Assembly: GCA_036785705.1 (NCBI GenBank)
Contig: JAWUZG010000036.1
Span: 16,983,501 to 17,047,500 of the forward strand
Direction of reading: 5' to 3'
DNA length: 64,000 nt
DNA from: Acanthornis magna
Lineage: Eukaryota > Chordata > Aves > Passeriformes > Acanthizidae
Shown here: in pieces, positions 13,826 to 27,589 of the stretch
Layout: every line of letters begins with the position of its first letter
Numbering within the stretch: the stretch's first letter is position 1
The notes under the pieces: generated by a model
What the model saw: only the letters and a program-made list of their open reading frames with translations
Told to the model about the DNA's origin: nothing
Database searches by the model: none
Program-made: the position numbers and the translations under genes

Positions 13826-14052
13826 AAAGTTTAGATGGATATTAAGAAAAAGTTTCTTCACTGACAGGGCTGACAAGCATTGGAACAGGCTGTCCAGGGA
13901 AGTGGCTGAATCACCATCCCTGGAGGTCTTTGAAAGATGAGTAGATGTGGCACTTAGGGACATGGTTTAATGGTGGGCTGAGCAGTGCTGGGTTAACAGT
14001 TGTGCTTGATGATCTTAAGGGTCTTTTCCAACCTAAATGATTCTATGATTTC
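13826..14052 (+). mobile_element. CR1 LINE 3' end, sense orientation
   Basis: The block reads a CR1 3' UTR in the sense direction: a GGAACAGGCTGTCCAGGGAA segment, a CCCTGGAGGTCTTTGA segment, then the terminal GATGATCTTAAGGGTCTTTT and CCAACCTAAATGATTCTATGATT end, which is the typical CR1 terminus. Confidence 0.92.
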
Positions 14053-17000
14053 AAGACTGGGTTTATCTAGATTGTTATTTAGGTCAAAACTAGTCTGACC
14101 TATTTGTGTGTGTGGGAAATGCAAAGGGCTTTTGCATTGCCTTTGTTGCTCACAGTTACTACCAGTAGAGTGAGTAGCATATGAAGTGCGAGCAGATGCA
14201 AGTGAAGCAGTGGAAGGGGAAAAGCAACTTCTCTAATGTACTGCAGAGCTCCTGTAGAGTCACTGCTTTCTATTGCAAGCTGCTCCTCTGACAGAGGTGA
14301 ACCAGGTGGTTGCTCTAGCATTAGCTCCACCCTGGTGAGGTGCCAGGCTGTGTCACAGTAAAGTAGTACACTTGTAAGAGTACTTTTCTTTCCCGGAGTA
14401 GTACAAGAAAGTGAAAGAGAAAAATCAGAGAACTATGGCTTTCTGATGATGTGATTCTCAGCCTTTTGGTGGGAATATTAGCTGCATACTGCTCCTATTG
14501 TGTAGATTGTGTCAGGGTCGAAACTGTCCTTTGCTTCTTGGAAAAATAATCCCTCAGAAACTAAGGTGGAAAAAGGTTTTTTTTAACAGTAAGAACAATT
14601 TTTCAGTGGTGGCATCTAGTCCATGCTTTCTTAGCAAGGTAAACTCTGCTATGCACAAATCTTGGCGATGTTGATTTAACGCTTCCAGGATTTTGACCTG
14701 TCTCCAGCAGAGAAGTGTGGCATATATATGAAGTATTCAAGTTACCTCTGTCCATTGGTCTTGTTCCACCTCTCGCTGTGGCATAGCCATTGCATATCTT
14801 CTGTCCTTTCAGTAGGAGTAATGATGAAGATGGGATAGGTCACTATACCAGCCCTTTATTGACTATAAATTTCTATACAAGTACAATTATTTCTGTAAAA
14901 AGTGATTCTTCCTGGAACCATACAAACCCAGATGTTGCAAAGGCAGAGGAGCATATGCTAGTGAGGAATGAGACAGCACTGTGGGTTATCATAATTTGTT
15001 TTCTTCTAGTGCTCTCAAAAAAAAAAGATTAAATGCTGAAATACAAGAGTGAACTCAATGGAGAATTAGGATGTTATTGGCATTGGCTCTGTAGTCATTA
15101 TACTGTGAAGCAGAAGGATGCAGGGATGTAAGTACAAACAGCTCAGGAACAAAATTTTGTAGCTGAATTATGGTACTTTATTGCAGGTTGTATTGTCTGG
15201 CTCTCCCACAAAACTTGGGAGATCCAAAACTGTTTCCATCATGCCAACTTCAGAATGATTATTTAATTGTGGAAGAGTCTAAAATGGACCATCCTGACAG
15301 GATGCTTCAGCTAATAGAGGTGGCTGAGAACATACTCAGTTTTCTAAAGTAAAATCCAAAATATCTAAGCTTTGATTGGAATGTTTGAATGCATTATAGG
15401 ACACAGAATAGAAAAACAAACCTAGGTACTTATCTTCAACTTTTTCTGCAGTGTTTTAAAATATATTTGCTACAGTTTCTGAAGATTTTTAAGTCTGCAG
15501 TCAGGATGAGTAACAGGCACTACTGCAAAAGATAGCAAAACAACCCTGAATTTACTTACTGAACTCCCAGTGCTGCAAGGCTGTTTGTACAGGCAGACAT
15601 TTGCGCCAGTAGTAAGATTCTTGCAGGACTGTGTCCTCAGACCAGAAGTAATATATCAAATAGAGTAAAAAGAACCTGTGAAATATAAACCATCTTGCCA
15701 TACATTTGTTTCTATTGTTAATATAGATGAGGATGTTCATAGCATCTAAAGGACTACATTCTTGGCTTCAGCACAACAAGCTGTTTTATGTATGAGCTGT
15801 ATGTAATTATGTTGAAAACAAACTTTGCTTCAAGAACATTTTTGGCTCCACTGTGCAATAACACAAAGGGCCTTTGTTATGCTCTCATCAGAGTTATTTA
15901 TGGATTGCAAAGGACTTACTAAAGGACAGTTTCATCTGATGGTATTCATCCACTGACTCAAATTTAAATGTAGTGACTTATATTCATATTAATCATAATT
16001 ACTAATATGATCAACCGGACAAAGATTTCTGAAACTAGAAATGGGATTGCTCTACAGATTCAGACCTGGAACAGCAATACGGAGTGGTGTTTCAGATCCA
16101 AGGCTTTGAATGTGCCAGAATGGAAAATGCAACAAAAGGCTTTGCATAATTCACATCAATTATAATCATCTTCACTTGAATTGAAAATGAGGCTCTTGGC
16201 CTCCTAAATAGAAAAAAAAGAAGGAAAAAAAAAAGAGACAGTCACAGAGAGCAGAGGGAGCTAAGTGGTTCTTGGCATAAAGGAATACCAGGGCAAAGTG
16301 GGTTTGTGAACATCTGGCAGAAGCTGCTATAGGACATTATGAAGCTAGGTTAGGGCACTGTGCTTTCCTCTGACTTGCCTGAACAGATAATACATTAAAG
16401 GATTACTTTCAGAAATCCAACTTTCCCTGGATTTTTCCTGCCTGACCTGAAGGACTTGGGAGGCATCCAATGTCAACTTTCTATTCTGCTTCAAACTCAG
16501 CATGACCATGGACAAGCTCTTTAGGGCCATAGTCAGACCACTCGCTGTCAATATAAACCTTTGGTTTTGCAATGGCTGTGGCATCTAGCTTTAAGAGTGT
16601 GCCACTCAGCAATTTAGAACACTATTTACACAAGACTGGAAGATCCAGCTTCCAGAGGCACCAGTGGACAAAGTATTTATGATAGTGAAGTAAACTTACA
16701 TGAGCCAGTCTGAATGTGGCCCCTGTTCATTCTTTAGATTTGGCCTCCCAGCTGTAAAATAGATGGTCAATATTTTTTTATCTCACTGGGTTCCTGTAAA
16801 ATTAAAGACTTAAAAGAATATGAATCACTGAGATATTGCAAGAAAGGAGGTTATATAAATGTAATCTAATTATATAAGCTTCTTCAGATGAATTGCACTT
16901 TCATTACCATAGCCTTCTGCTATGTCCTTGTTGTTTATTCATGCTATTAGTGGTTGTAGAGACTAGATGTTATTTCAGATGATGAATCCCAGTCTTATTT

Positions 17001-20000
17001 TCTTTGCTCAATGAACAATTTTGTTTGGGTCATGCAAACTGCTGGGTCACATTGATTTAATCCATAGTTGCAAACACTGAATGCTTCTGAACATCAGGGC
17101 CAGTTTTCTGAAACACAAAATTTCTGTACACTAGCATCTCTCCTCTTGACACTTCCCATATCTACTGTGACCTAAAGCTAACATCTCACTCAAAATTTGT
17201 TGTCACCCTACAGGAATGACAACAGACATTGTTTGGGTGGAAGGAGGTACTTAGAAGCTCAGGAAATAAGCAGAACGAATTGGCATTACCATCAATACAC
17301 TGTTCACAGACTATTCCTTGGTATCATACTGTTCTTTGGTATTAACCAAATAGTTAACTAGAATAATTAAATGTTAATTTATTCTTAACCAAAAGCAGCA
17401 GATTCTAAGCAGAATCCTTTCTCCTTATTCTGCATGTTCAATGATGTCGTTCTGTTGTTTCCTTAAGAAACCACTGAGGGGCAGCAGGTTTTGACATGGA
17501 AATGGGCTTTCATGTGTAAGGAAATCTGGAGCTGAGAGTATTACACATTTGATTATTTTAATGAATTCCACCAGATCACTGAAGGTTATAACAAAAGTTT
17601 CACTGTGTGATCCTGTAAATGAATGTGTTCTTTGCATGTTTATGGAATCTTGATGTATTTGTTCTCCATGAGTAGAAAAAAGCCTAAGAATGTCCTATGA
17701 GATGTGCCTGCAAAGCCCCATTTATGGCTGTAGGGTGCCTGTAGGATTGAATTAATGAGTAATGTCACGTGCACAACACACATTTAGGCACTACTTCTGG
17801 AAATGAGGCCAGGATATTAGGACAAAAGAATGAGAAGAGCTTTGATTTATTAGTTAGATTTATTACAACTAACAAGCTGACTAATGGAATAGGCTGTGTT
17901 ACTCAGAAATCTCTGTATGCTTCAGAGACATGACTGTTTGTTAACCAGACACCCTTCTAGAACAGATCCTGGTCTAGCCAGACTATTAAGCTGTGCCATG
18001 AACAGTAAAGACAGACCCAGTAGTGAATGCAGTCCATTCTTATTTCTAGTAGCTCTACTGTAGCTAGCTACCTTATGTGACTGTTGGCTTTGATCCATAC
18101 CCAGCTGCACTACAGGTACTCACATCAGCCCAGAGGTCTGTAGTGAAGCACTTTGTTCTGTCAGCATTGGGTGATCACCTGTGTGATCTGCCCAATTGTT
18201 AATAACCCAAGGGAGTACTGATTTAGATCCATGATTTTTTTTCTGCATATATTAGTGAGAACAGAATAGCTAATCAGGTTTGCAGAGGATTTCTTTGTAA
18301 TTTATGCATGAAGATTTGGACCAAGGGCCAAATCCTTTTTCAGCCGAATGATTTTTGCATACTCTTAAAAAAATTCTGGCAATTACTATTTGGACACACT
18401 CCTATGTCCTTTCTGTCCTCACCAGAGGAAAACCTCCCGACACAACTTTTCAGTAATATGTCAGGACACTCTAAGCTAAGTATTCTGGTAAAAATTACAA
18501 AGAAAAATCAGAAGTCTGAGTTGCTATGCAGTTACACCTTGGGCACTTTGTAACAATTCTGTCAAGCATAAATATAAAGCATTAACAGATCTTTAAATTT
18601 ACTTCTTTACCTCCATACTCCTATGCAGCTGTTCTTCCACAGGCTAACATGACAAAACTGTTGAGAAAGTTTAATTTTCTAGCCAAAGGTAACTGGACTA
18701 TGGGCTGTTCTGGCAATGCTCTCACACCTTTGCAATGTTTTATATTCCCACATGTGGAAAGAAGCTAATGGGTAGAGTCAGGTGTATCATTATGACACAC
18801 AAGGATTGCTTCATTTCTAGGCAAAACAGCTAATCCTGTTTGTGCCCCTTTGTGCTGCTGTATCACTATGAACTGAATGGAGCATACACAGCTTCAGGTC
18901 TGAAAAAAAAAAACCCAGCAAATTGTCTTTCAGGGCAATGGTGCAAACACTATCTTTAAGAGTCCTGTCTGCCTAGCAGAACCAGCAGAACCAGTCACAT
19001 TAAACATAGGTGTAGCAGTATGAAAGTAGGGTGGAATGACAATGATTTGTCTGAGACAAGAATTCTCATAAGCATAGAAGCATTAGGAAAAACAGTTTAA
19101 AGAATATAGCCTCCATTTGCTGTTCAGTTATGGGGCAGTGTTGCCAGCACGAGAGAGAGAAATCTTTCAAGGTCTACCCTAGCAGAAAGCAGTGGCTACA
19201 GAGAACATGGCTATCAGATCTAAATTCTGCCCTGTTGCGTGGTAGATTCAGTGCTGTACATCATTTAATATTACACACAGTGCCTCTTTGCCTTTATCCT
19301 GTACCTGTTCTGTAACTTTTCTGTCTTTTGTCCCATTCCCTATAATTTAAAATGCTTGTCTACGTTGTATGCCATTTGATTTTTTTTTTTTTTGAGATGA
19401 GAGCAGACCTGGCCATTTTCAAGAGAAATCTTTGGTCCAGTCAGTCCTATAGTTGAGGAAACAAAATAAGACTAAAATGTTGCACAACTGGAGACTTAAT
19501 TAGCTTTTACAGTTCTTGTAAAGAGGACACTTCCTTGTTAAGTAGAAAATTAATTATTTTAATTTTTGTAATTGAGGTGTAATTGAGCCTGTTCTGGAGT
19601 TAAATCGAAATTAACAGCTCTTCTGGTTTCTGTCCGTGTATGCAGATCTGAGAAGCCATTAGAGGTCCACCCCTCTCGAGGGCTGTAGCCGTGCACAGAG
19701 CCACCTGGAGGCAGTATTCGCACAGGTTGCTTCAGGCCTGTGTTGGGAAAATGCAGTTTGCTGAGATTCATCATACAGAAAAAAAAATCTAAGAAAGTAT
19801 ATACTGGGAAGCGTGATTTTAAAAAAGTCTTTGCCTTCATAGGATACATCTCTGATTTTCCATGGATCTGTAATACTGTTATGCTCCTGTGAGGAGCTTT
19901 TTTGACAAAAACCTCTGTAAGAAGAGGCGGCAGGATCTTCCAGCATACCAGCTGACATAATTGAAAAGAGCATGCAAACTTTTCTGCATGGGGCAGAAAA

Positions 20001-21429
20001 GTACTACTGCTGCTCGACCTAAAGTATGGTAGAGTCTTTTTATTCTTAGTGTTCTTTTCCTTGCATGAAACTGACCTTTTTTTTTTTGTTTGATTGATTG
20101 ACTGATTGTGAATAAAAATGGATCATAGAATGTCCTTCCCGTGTTACAGTTGCCACTTGATCTCTTTCTTCAATTGCATCCAGAAACAGAATAGAAACAA
20201 TGATATGCAAATGTTTGCAAATGACTGCAACTCTCTTGAACCATGCAGTGACAACTAGTAGTGCTTATAAAGCTTAGTTTGATTGATGCATGTTTGCTTT
20301 TGCTTTAAGTCACACTTCTCCCTATTCCAAACATACATTTCTCAATCTGCTTTGAAATTCATACCCTCCACTCTGATTGCATCAAATCCTATTATGCAAA
20401 CTTGTCTTTCTTTTCAGATACACAGCCTCACCAGACACAGAAGATCTGAAGTGAAGTTGACCAAAATATATGGAAAGTCCATCTTCAGTTTCCTAAATTT
20501 TGGGATGTAATTGAACGCTCTCTGTCTCAGAAGTTGCACATGTAGAAGTATACACCATTGACAAAATTCAGTTCCATGATTCCATAAAATTTATGCCAAA
20601 TAGCATCTCTCTCAATAAAGTGGAATGTAAGGAAAAGGTAGTGAAGAACTTTGTAACAAAGCAAGTGCTGAAATAATGTATTTTACGATAATATTCTGCC
20701 CATCCTGTTCCAATGCTGTCTATACTTATTTCAATGCAGGATTAAATTAGATTAGTTAATGTTCAATATTTTATGAAGTCAATAGAGTAGAACAAGACAG
20801 ATATATGAACACTCTTCTTTCAATGTTAAGATTTTTAAAATGTCACTGCGCCTGCCATTGCATTTGTGAATAGAGTTGAAAGATAAGGCAGAGCCACAAA
20901 CTGCTTTAGGAAGAAATTTGTGGTACCTGAAGACATCAGATTTGGTAAGATTCTTAGAAAACTTTCTTTTCAGAAGAACAAGGGAAAAAAGCTGTATTTT
21001 CTGCAAAAAACTGTGGTTTTTGTTACTTAGTCCCAAATTTCCTTCTTTACAACACCCTCCTTGCATTTCTGTGGTTTACGGAAATCAGACCAACACCTGA
21101 CCATTACACAGCTGGTTTTTAGGCCTTTTTTGCATTAAGTTCTTGGAAACTTCAGAGCTGACTAAATATGTAGCCATCTTCTCATGTGTAGTGCAGAGAG
21201 CTAGTGGTTTCTGAAGTTTATGGTTTGTTCAAGGTCCCTCTTGTCCTGACATTCAACCTCATGAGTAAGATTTATTTTTCAGATTTCAAAAGGTCAAAGA
21301 CTTTGGATTGTTACTTCTCGATCTGAACTTCCAAGGTTCAGTTCACTTCACTTCTGCTCTCAGGTAAAAAAAAAACCCACAAAGATTGGAAGCTCTGGGT
21401 AAAGATCTAATGGAGGTGATTTCTGGGTA
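14053..21429. other. Intergenic; nothing assigned apart from short A/T-rich runs
   Basis: A purine-rich A/G run lies near 16205-16240, a T run near 19380-19394 and T/ATTG runs near 20078-20108. No coding exon, RNA gene or recognisable mobile element was identified. Confidence 0.6.
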
Positions 21430-21705
21430 TATGATGAATCGGACTTAGAGAGAAGAATGAATGAACAGGGTCTGTTTGATTATAGAGAAACAAGGAATGT
21501 ATGTAAATCTTCAAATGTATAGCAGACTTTAGCAAAGGAAGAAATTCTTCATGTCTTCATGTCTCTAATGAGCTGTAAAGAAGTAATGGATTTAAATTCC
21601 ATCAAGGAATACTCAAAGTAGGAAACTTTTGTTAAGAGTGAAGTAACCAGACATGATCCTTGTGGCTCCCTTCCAACTCTGAATATTCTGTGTTTCTGTG
21701 ATTGT
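21430..21705 (+). mobile_element. CR1 LINE 3' end, sense orientation (old copy)
   Basis: The terminus reads GATCCTTGTGGCTCCCTTCC then AACTCTGAATATTCTGTG, an eroded CR1 tail. The preceding 200 bp also resembles CR1 3' sequence more weakly, so the left edge is approximate. Confidence 0.75.
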
Positions 21706-24087
21706 AGATATTGAACTAACCTGACATTGGCATGGAAGCTACATCATTAGATTTATTTCCAAACAGGTTAAACAAACACCTTTTCCCACAAGTAAATTCT
21801 CCTCAGGGTACTAAATACAGGAGCAAGCCTTCTAAAGTACCTTTCACTTCCTTTCTAAGTTTTCCGACAGGCTTTCCAGGGAAACAAATTTCCTAGGACT
21901 GTGCTGTCAGCCTTTCTTATTTCCTTAGCAAGTCATGTAATTAACCATTAGAAACCTGTGGAAATCTAACAGTTTCCTTATGCCTAACATGTTACGCAGA
22001 ACAAAATTGAAAAGAAAGCTTGGTTGGCTTTGCTGGTTGGTGTTCTTTTGGGCTTGGGGTTTTTTTGAGGCAGGGGGTGTTGGATTTTTTGAGGGCGGTT
22101 GGGTGTTTTTGAATAGATTGGGGTTCTTTAGTGATCAATAAAGCACCCTGAACTTGTTTTCATACCACCGTCAATTCCTTTATAAGCCCAGCCTGTGATA
22201 TGAATCAAACGGAGAATGTTCGTTTCACCTCCCTTGGGCCATCTCTCATTTTCCATGTCTTCAAATGGCCTTTAAATCTTTCTCACTGTAGTGTATTAAA
22301 ATTCATCCTTTTCGAACTGGATATTGAAAAATTCAAAATTGCATCTTCATAAATACCAGGTTCTTCAATATTCTGTGTTGTGAAGTCATTCACTTCAATA
22401 TGAATTTTTGCACATTATGAGAGTTTCCAAAAAATCAGCCCAGCTCCTTATATATTTAGTGTATGATGGTCAAGCTGCTTTCTATGCCACAAGAAGTCCC
22501 TAAACAGGTAATGATTGTTCAAAACACTTCTTTACCAATTGTAGCCTGTATTTTAAGCCACCTAATCATGCATATGTCCTTAATGCGACATGCATTTTGG
22601 TGATGATCAAAGATCTGGCCTTCCTGTTTTACAGATTTTGCATTACTCCACACTCTGCAGAGGAAATGTTGAGAAGCATTTAGGAAGTTAATAAGTATAT
22701 CCAGCTAGCAAGTATTTTAATGTATTATAAGCCTGGGGAAGGGAGGTTTGTACCTGTCTGCCCATATTCGTCTGAAAAGGATACCTGAAGTTTCCCATTG
22801 AAGTTTTGCATATTTAAGTGTTTTCTGAACTGCAGAATACCAACATAGATAGAAATAAGGCTTTCAACACCAACTGTGAGAATGAGATTTTCATAAAGGT
22901 AGTTGCCTTAATGTGGGATGGGTGGGAATTCATTCTAGAGAGAAATCTAAGTTGTATGGTATTTCTCAAAATTAAATGATGGAAATGTGTCCTTTACAAG
23001 TTCCAAATATAGTGGTACTCTTCCTATGAAAACCCTCAATAAATCAGTGTACAAATTCCATGGGTTTTCTTCACTTAAATGGATTCATCTCTTTCCTAAC
23101 AGAGTTTTTCCCTTGTTACAACTAAGACTGTAGAGTGAATCAATGAGCTTAAAAAAATGGCATGTTGTACTACACTTATAAATAGGAGTTATATCTTAGA
23201 AACCTTCAGGTTTTTGATATTTTAAGAGAACCAAGTATTTTAAATGAGATTTCCAGAAATCAGCTGCATCATTTGAAAATTAGTTTTTTACTGGAGATAC
23301 AATATTCTTTTCGAGCTCTTATGATTTCAGGTGTGAAGATAATACAATATTATTCCATCATATTATTTTTAATTTATTTGCCTTTTTTAAAAATTGCAGA
23401 ATAATTTCTTAAGCCTTTTAATCTCCAGAAGAGTAAATCTTGTGTACATGGTATCTTAAGAAAAAAATTGAATTACCTACCTGCCACTTTTCTCTCCTAA
23501 AAGTTCTCTGATGCTTTCCCCCTTCACATAAGAAATTCCTCCAACATCTCATTTTCCTTATGTTTTGACTGCAATTATAAGATGTATTTTTCTGTTTTCT
23601 TTATTCTCTTGAAACCAAGAAGGTGACCACAAATAATTGGCAGCTTGTGTGTTCCTGCACTAGTCCTCAATAAATCTGGAGCTCTGAGGAAGCTCCTACA
23701 ATACCAAATTGAAAAGAGACTTGGGAGGTGAAGTTCACTGATACTGCATTTATAGATGGCTTTTTTCTTTTTTTGGCTCAACAGGTGAGCCAATTATTAC
23801 TTTCCAGGTATTTCTACCCAATTAATGACACCTAGCTAACAGAAGCTCAATTATTATGAGAATCCACAATTACGTTTGACTGTGTATTCTCTAAACTATT
23901 TGTCCAGAGAAAGATTTTATTATCAAAGTTAGACATATTTACTATGTAATCACATTCTTTCTTCATTTTGTCTCTTTCATTACATTTTAACTGATAAATC
24001 AACACAGTACTCATCTTCACAGATTTTCTTGTGAAGCTGAGATGGTCTGTGGATAAATCATTGGAAGATTTACACAACTCCAGTGGA
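21706..24087. other. BHMT 3' flank and probable 3' UTR
   Basis: The part nearest 24087 on the minus strand should be the BHMT 3' UTR. A G/T-rich stretch occurs at about 22020-22130. No other gene was seen. Confidence 0.5.
23916..23921 (-). terminator. Candidate BHMT polyadenylation signal AATAAA
   Basis: The first AATAAA hexamer on the minus strand after the BHMT stop lies about 165 nt downstream. A second lies at 23600-23605. Since mammalian BHMT has a long 3' UTR, either could be used; the sequence alone does not decide. Confidence 0.3.
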
Positions 24088-24262
24088 TTAGACCTTCTGT
24101 TTCTGGAAGAGCTCCTTCAGCTGTTGTTCAGTTGTTGCTTCTTTCTGTTGCATCAGCTCCTTGGCTCCTTTGGTCACTCCCCAGCCATCTGGCTTTGACA
24201 TGGAAGGACAATATGGCCTGCCTGAAGCAGGCTTCAGATTCTCCCAGTATACTTTTCTTGCC
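24088..24262 (-). CDS. BHMT: BHMT coding exon 8, C-terminus and stop (residues 348-405)
   Basis: The exon encodes [20 protein letters not shown], then [20 protein letters not shown] and a charged, Gln-rich end ELFQKQKV followed by TAA at 24088-24090. This is the helical tail that stabilises the tetramer in known BHMT structures. It ends a few residues sooner after ELF than human. The acceptor is CCTTTAG. Confidence 0.95.
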
Positions 24263-27200
24263 CTAAAGGAAGGAAAGGAAATTCAGGGGTTTTTCCCAGC
24301 ACTTCACAATATTGAATGAAATGTGGCTTAAATAACAATTTCAAAGGGTCATCTAACTTGTACAGATTGACATTATATTTAGATACAGAAGTATGAATGA
24401 AAATATGCCATTAAATGCTACATGCTTAAAAAATACTTTTAGAGGCATCTTTTAATCTTTGAAAGGAATTCTGTAAGCCAGACACCATTAGGAGCTGATT
24501 TACAATACTCTGTCAGTTTTTCCTTTTCATTTTCATTAATTACATTCACAGGATCTCTTCTACTTCTTCACCCCTTTCCCTGCTCCTAGGTCAGCTTTAA
24601 TTCTTTGAAATTATTAAATATCAAACATATCATTCTAAAAATAGAATGTTGGCAGTGATACTTAGATGCCCATATCAGCTAAGCCAGTGTGCTGTGTGGA
24701 GCAATGTAAGCCTTTGCAAAAGGGATGTTGGTTTCCAGGTCGGATATACTTACCTTGCTCTGACCCAGGGCTTGGTATGCATGCTCAGGTTATCACCCCA
24801 GCTACCATGTTTCTCAGAAGCTTCTGGCAAAAATCCTCTTTCAGGGGCCAATTCCTCAGCTATCGCTCGGATATGATACGGCTCAAATCCACAGCAGCCT
24901 CCAATGAAACGAATTCCTAAGTCATAGGCCTTTCTTGCATATTTTTGAATGTCCCATCTGGTTGCAATTCTTGGCTCCAGACCTGCAAAGACATTCACAT
25001 CTTAAGTTTCCACTATGGTCCATTCCATTTCTATCAATTTTTTGGTAAGAAATCATGTTGTTAAAACACTTGTGCACTGTTTGCAAAAGTGGTTGTAGAT
25101 GCAGATGTACATGTTTGAACTGTATGACCCAGAATCAGTGATTAAAACTTTCAGAAGGCTAGCTTTCAGATTCTGGAGTGCTCTGCTGACCTGTGTTTGT
25201 AAGAATTTTTGGCCTTGCAAAACAGCACCTAGTACCTTCTGAGGCTTATCACATGCTTTCTGTTATGCCAGAGTTCTTAGCTGAAGCATTGGAATACTTT
25301 CAGTGTTATGGCTATATTTCCTAATAGACAATCAATACTGGGGAAATCCGCTTACCACACACTAATCTGTGAAAGAAGAGGGTGTCAGTCTACCTGCACA
25401 GGAATAATCCTGCTCATTATTCCTCAGGAATGCTTATTACACATTTTTCCATGATCAGATAGTGGCAGCCAGTTGTTTCAGCTGGGATCTGTAGCTATTT
25501 CTTAGCCCATCCCTTTGTTGTAATTCCAGCCATGAGCAGCTTGCTGCCTCAAACCACTTCATTCCTTGTGGAAAGTTCAGTGTGTGGGCAAGTTAAGATG
25601 CAACCTTTATTTTGAACCCTGCCCTCTGTTGCAGGTTGTATTGAGCATTATGATGGAATAACAAGAGCTGAGAGAGTACACTTTTGGAAGGAAAGGAATA
25701 GAAAGTGAAAAGAGCAAGGAAAAGCACACCTCAAAGAGCAGAAGGCATAAGAGTGGCGTAACTGGAAAGAAAAGAACAGAACAGGGACTGAAGAAGAAAC
25801 TTTAAGAAATAAAAATACAGGAATGAAAGACTGAAAATCCTCCCACTTCTTAATGCACATGCTCATCTGCAGGACATGAACTAGCATGGTTATCAGGCAA
25901 GTGCAGCATCATGTCTGTGCACTGAGCAGCTGGGCAAAGAAGCTGTGGTTGAGGTAATAAGGCTCCAGCAACACATAAGAGAGGTAGGATTCTTCTCCCT
26001 ATGTCCTTTCCCAAAAACACCTAACATGCAAGATGTTGATACAAAGCAGATATCCTCTAAGTCCATTGTATAGCTAAGAAACTGGTTCAAAAATTAAAAA
26101 GGAGGAAGAAGACAAATATTCTTGAACAGAATATTATTAGTCTCAGAGTGAAAGACAGGACAAAGGTAAAGTAAGTTGTCTAATATTGCATGGAACACTT
26201 AGATTAAGGATCTTAGAAAGCTGTTCAAATAAAAACAAGCTTTTGTACAGTGCTGCAGATACGACAGAAAGCATCAGAAGCACAAACCCTTTTTTTTTCC
26301 TTTTCTCTCATTTATCATTAAAAAGCTAATGCAAAATTTATACAAATGATCAACGTAAGAATGCATCACTGTGCACTCATCTTAGACGTGTATAAGCAAC
26401 TAACTTCAGGGCAACAGTATAGATTGCTTCCCTGTTTTCTCCATCACCCCATAACAATCCATGTGACCTGATGAGATGAATTTATCTTACGGCAGATGCA
26501 GTGGCTGAGCCACTGTCCATCATATTTGAAAACTTGTGACAGTCCAGTGAAGTTCCCAGTGACTGGAAAAGGGGAAACACAGCCTACACTTTTAAAAAAG
26601 CAAAAAAGGAAAACTCAGAGAAACACGGACCTGTCAGTGTTAGAATGCCCAGCAAAACCATGGATCAAATCCCCTGGAAACTATGCTAAGGCACATTGAA
26701 AATAAAGATGTGATTGGTGGCAGCCAACATGGCTTTTCCAAGGGCAAATCATGCCTAAAAATTTGGTGGCCTCCTATGATGGGGTTACAGCATTTGTGGA
26801 GAATGGAAGAGTGACTTATGCCACCTTCCTGGACTTCTGCAAAGCATTTGATACTGTCCCACACAATGTCCTGTCCTCTAAAGTGGAGAGGCACTTTCCC
26901 AAAACTGACTAACATTTTATTTTTCATGTCCGTCAATGCAATACTTTTCTTGGCTTTATTCAGAAATAAATATCTCTAACATAACTGGTTTTGATGAGAA
27001 AAATTGTAACCTGCTCCTAGATTTACCCCCTCTATAGATCTACTCTTGAGATAATTGGGTTTGCTTTCACTGACCAGGACATTTCTTTATAAAACAGTGC
27101 CCTTCTTTAGCTGGTGACATTTCTGAGAAATTGCAGTAACACAGAAGAGAAAACATAGAAAAATGGAAAAAGTTCTAGAGAAAAAGAAATACTTCTGGTA

Positions 27201-27555
27201 TCTAAATGCTGGAGTTTACCAATACAACATAGCTAATGCTTTCCTAGAAACTTAGATCTCGCTGGCCTGTACAGAGTTTATGTACTCTTCAGATATTTAA
27301 ATATCTCTTTGTTATTGCCTTCATGAAAACCAGGTAATTTGGTCAGTTTAACAATGATTTACCAAACTGCTTATCTGCTGTCAAGCAATCAGTTGCTACT
27401 TCTGGGTTTTGAAAACATTCACAGAGCCAGTCTTCACCAATAAATTATTCATGGAAGTTCTGAATGCTGAGATCTCACACAGATTGCTTATAGCACACAA
27501 GCCAAGAACCACAGCATGAATCCTTCCATTCACTTGATTGCTTACTGCATCTGTT

Positions 27556-27589
<34 letters not shown>

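Noticed and set aside
26496..26936. Small host genes suggested by open frames
   Set aside because: The plus-strand content is CR1 reverse transcriptase and the minus-strand frame is its shadow.
27559..27588. Poly(T) as the tail of a processed retrocopy on the minus strand
   Set aside because: No coding-like or cDNA-like sequence was seen on its 5' side on the minus strand; a mononucleotide repeat is simpler.
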